From: Vanilla planifolia
Taxonomy: Eukaryota; Streptophyta; Magnoliopsida; Asparagales; Orchidaceae
Direction of reading: 5' to 3'
DNA length: 64,000 nt
Assembly (NCBI GenBank): GCA_023846275.1
Contig: CM043875.1
Span: forward strand, 3,345,569 to 3,409,568
In this document: positions 63,801-64,000 of the stretch, piece by piece
How positions within the stretch are numbered: position 1 is the first letter of the stretch
Layout of the letters: each line of letters begins with the position of its first letter
The notes under the pieces: generated by a model
Database searches by the model: none
Seen by the model: the letters and a program-made list of their open reading frames with translations, nothing else
What the model was told of the DNA's origin: nothing
Translations under genes and position numbers: made by a program

Positions 63801-64000
63801 TTACTCGATTCACCAGGACATAAAGATTTTGTACCAAATATGATATCTGGAGTTGCACAGGCAGATGCTGCTATCCTTGTAGTGGATGCATCTAAAGGTT
63901 CTTTTGAAGCTGGAATGGGCATTCATGGTGTTGGACAAACAAAGGAGCATGCACAACTTATTAGGAGTTTTGGTGTTGAAGAAATTGTAGTTGCCGTTAA
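49336..64000 (+). CDS. HBS1: HBS1-type translational GTPase (HBS1/SKI7), 3' end beyond window
   Basis: Exons seen: 49332-49427, 56339-56494, 56668-56871, 59400-59477, 62830-63182, 63300-63410 and 63684-64000 (cut). Phases agree at every join. Exon 2 encodes a RanBP2-type zinc finger, [16 protein letters not shown] (C-x2-C-x10-C-x2-C). Exon 4 has [15 protein letters not shown], conserved in plant HBS1. Exon 5 ends QLNIAI. Exon 6 starts with G1 [10 protein letters not shown]. Exon 7 has RGITMTVA (G2) and [15 protein letters not shown] (G3); G4 NKxD would follow at the edge. HBS1 works with Pelota to split stalled ribosomes; a splice variant in many eukaryotes acts as SKI7, linking the exosome to the Ski complex. 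Exon 1 has ATG CCT AGG AGA, like the MPRK start of plant HBS1, but that frame stops at 49375-49377; the frame entering exon 2 is +1 and has its own ATG at 49370. Intron 1 is 6.9 kb. Confidence 0.9.
50211..50279. repeat. CA/TA microsatellite with palindromic (TA)n
   Basis: (CA)n-(TA)n is followed after 20 bp by GTTATATA..TATATAAC at 50254-50278, a perfect palindrome. It lies in HBS1 intron 1. Confidence 0.85.
50468..51400 (+). repeat. Two direct copies of a 475-bp segment in HBS1 intron 1
   Basis: 50471-50940 and 50946-51395 match closely. Both contain 'ttagaatattctaaat', 'gttctatttataattaattt', 'gcaaaattctttgttggata', 'gaagaagaccttatgaagta' and 'ggagggcgactccattcatg', in that order. They differ by scattered substitutions and small indels. 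No coding potential was recognised. This is a tandem segmental duplication. Confidence 0.9.
51401..54759 (+). other. HBS1 intron 1, middle part, unassigned
   Basis: AT-rich intron DNA. 51720-52950 is T-rich with short open frames but no recognised domain. No other copy of any part was noticed in the window. Confidence 0.45.
54760..54823. mobile_element. Poly(A)-only insertion flanked by an 18-bp target duplication
   Basis: AGCTAGACAAGATAGTTT occurs at 54760-54777 and again at 54806-54823. Between them is one C and an A-run of about 27. A target duplication of this length next to a pure poly(A) tract is the mark of target-primed reverse transcription (LINE machinery), with the insert cut back to its tail. 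The two 18-mers are identical, so it is recent. Confidence 0.85.
54945..55640 (+). repeat. Three tandem units of about 190-240 bp
   Basis: 'gataaattggtgtat' occurs at about 54982, 55213 and 55397. Each is followed by 'tgttagtgatactc', 'aaattaattttaacta', 'gtaaataagattgttttgaagga', 'gaatagagtgcaaaacaatgtag' and 'gcaagattgtatccaatata'. Units 1 and 3 also share the tail 'gaagagaaggg(a)aagagaaagagtgaattcat'; unit 2 lacks it. On the minus strand they give repeated [15 protein letters not shown] frames, which are not likely to be a gene. Confidence 0.9.
55645..56010 (+). mobile_element. Possible LINE RNase H-like remnant
   Basis: Plus-strand reading in shifting frames gives [29 protein letters not shown] and then [19 protein letters not shown]. 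The last resembles the 'NxVADxLAxxAL' end of the RNase H domain found in plant non-LTR elements and related genes. No reverse transcriptase was seen. Tentative. Confidence 0.35.
57825..58510 (+). repeat. Two diverged copies of an LTR-like segment (period about 375 bp)
   Basis: 'gattgatttagaatttatttggattcaaa' near 57829 pairs with 'attgacttggaatttgttggggattcaaa' near 58204. 'tttttcaaatttgtagcaatg..tttttaaatctat' near 57939 pairs with 'ttttttaaatttgtgactatggtttttaaatttat' near 58334. The first has a TATA-like CTATAAAAAG at about 57970. It lies in HBS1 intron 3. The copies are old and it is probably an LTR duplication. Confidence 0.55.
60170..60525 (+). other. GC-richer island in HBS1 intron 4
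   Basis: The patch has clearly more CG dinucleotides than the surrounding intron, and an open frame of 98 codons from 60225 (starts TTG). The protein it would make is Ala/Thr/Arg-rich and matches nothing I recognise. It may be the 5' leader of a decayed retroelement. Confidence 0.4.
60530..62829 (+). other. HBS1 intron 4, right part, unassigned
   Basis: AT-rich intron sequence up to the acceptor CCCTTAG at 62823-62829. Nothing recognised on either strand. Confidence 0.5.

Noticed and set aside
1..64000. tRNA or rRNA genes
   Set aside because: No A-box/B-box pair or rRNA-like stretch was noticed on either strand; a tRNA scan could settle it.

Overview
The window is nuclear DNA of a flowering or other seed plant. 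It is AT-rich, its genes are split by GT-AG introns up to about 8.6 kb long, and introns and spacers are packed with decayed Ty1/copia and Ty3/gypsy retrotransposons. The three recognisable genes match plant proteins throughout: a choline transporter-like (SLC44/CTL) protein, a plastid-type MutS2 and an HBS1 translational GTPase. I cannot name the species.

Layout. 1-712 is a partial gypsy LTR on the minus strand. 3266-14434 (+) holds nine exons of the CTL1/CHER1-type gene; its first coding exon is not in the window. 14886-31313 (-) is a complete five-exon MUTS2 gene, convergent with CTL1 and only 451 bp away stop to stop. Its last intron (8.6 kb) holds copia elements on the minus strand with a gypsy remnant inserted in the opposite direction. 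31.4-49.3 kb is a repeat-rich spacer. In order it contains a G-box cluster, a GC-rich exon-like island, a tandem array of 1.33-kb units (3.5 copies), a copia-type LTR, an unidentified 117-codon ORF, a gypsy gag-RT remnant (-), a seven-unit array of an LTR slice with repeated TATA boxes, and the 3' end of a gypsy element (integrase tail, polypurine tract, very long LTR) lying inside the copia-type LTR. From 49.3 kb to the right edge (+) is HBS1, seven exons seen, cut off inside the GTPase domain.

The three genes share no obvious pathway: membrane choline traffic and sieve-pore development (CTL1), organelle DNA or ribosome maintenance (MUTS2), and rescue of stalled ribosomes with mRNA surveillance (HBS1). 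Splice joins were worked out by hand from reading phase and remembered family sequence; all joins kept frame except a one-base frame break in the first HBS1 exon.

I found no tRNA, rRNA, CRISPR or clearly novel multi-gene system. The most unusual material is structural: the two LTR-associated arrays, four hairpin-ended cassettes inside a gypsy LTR, a poly(A)-only insertion with an 18-bp target duplication, and alternative in-frame acceptors in HBS1 exon 5.
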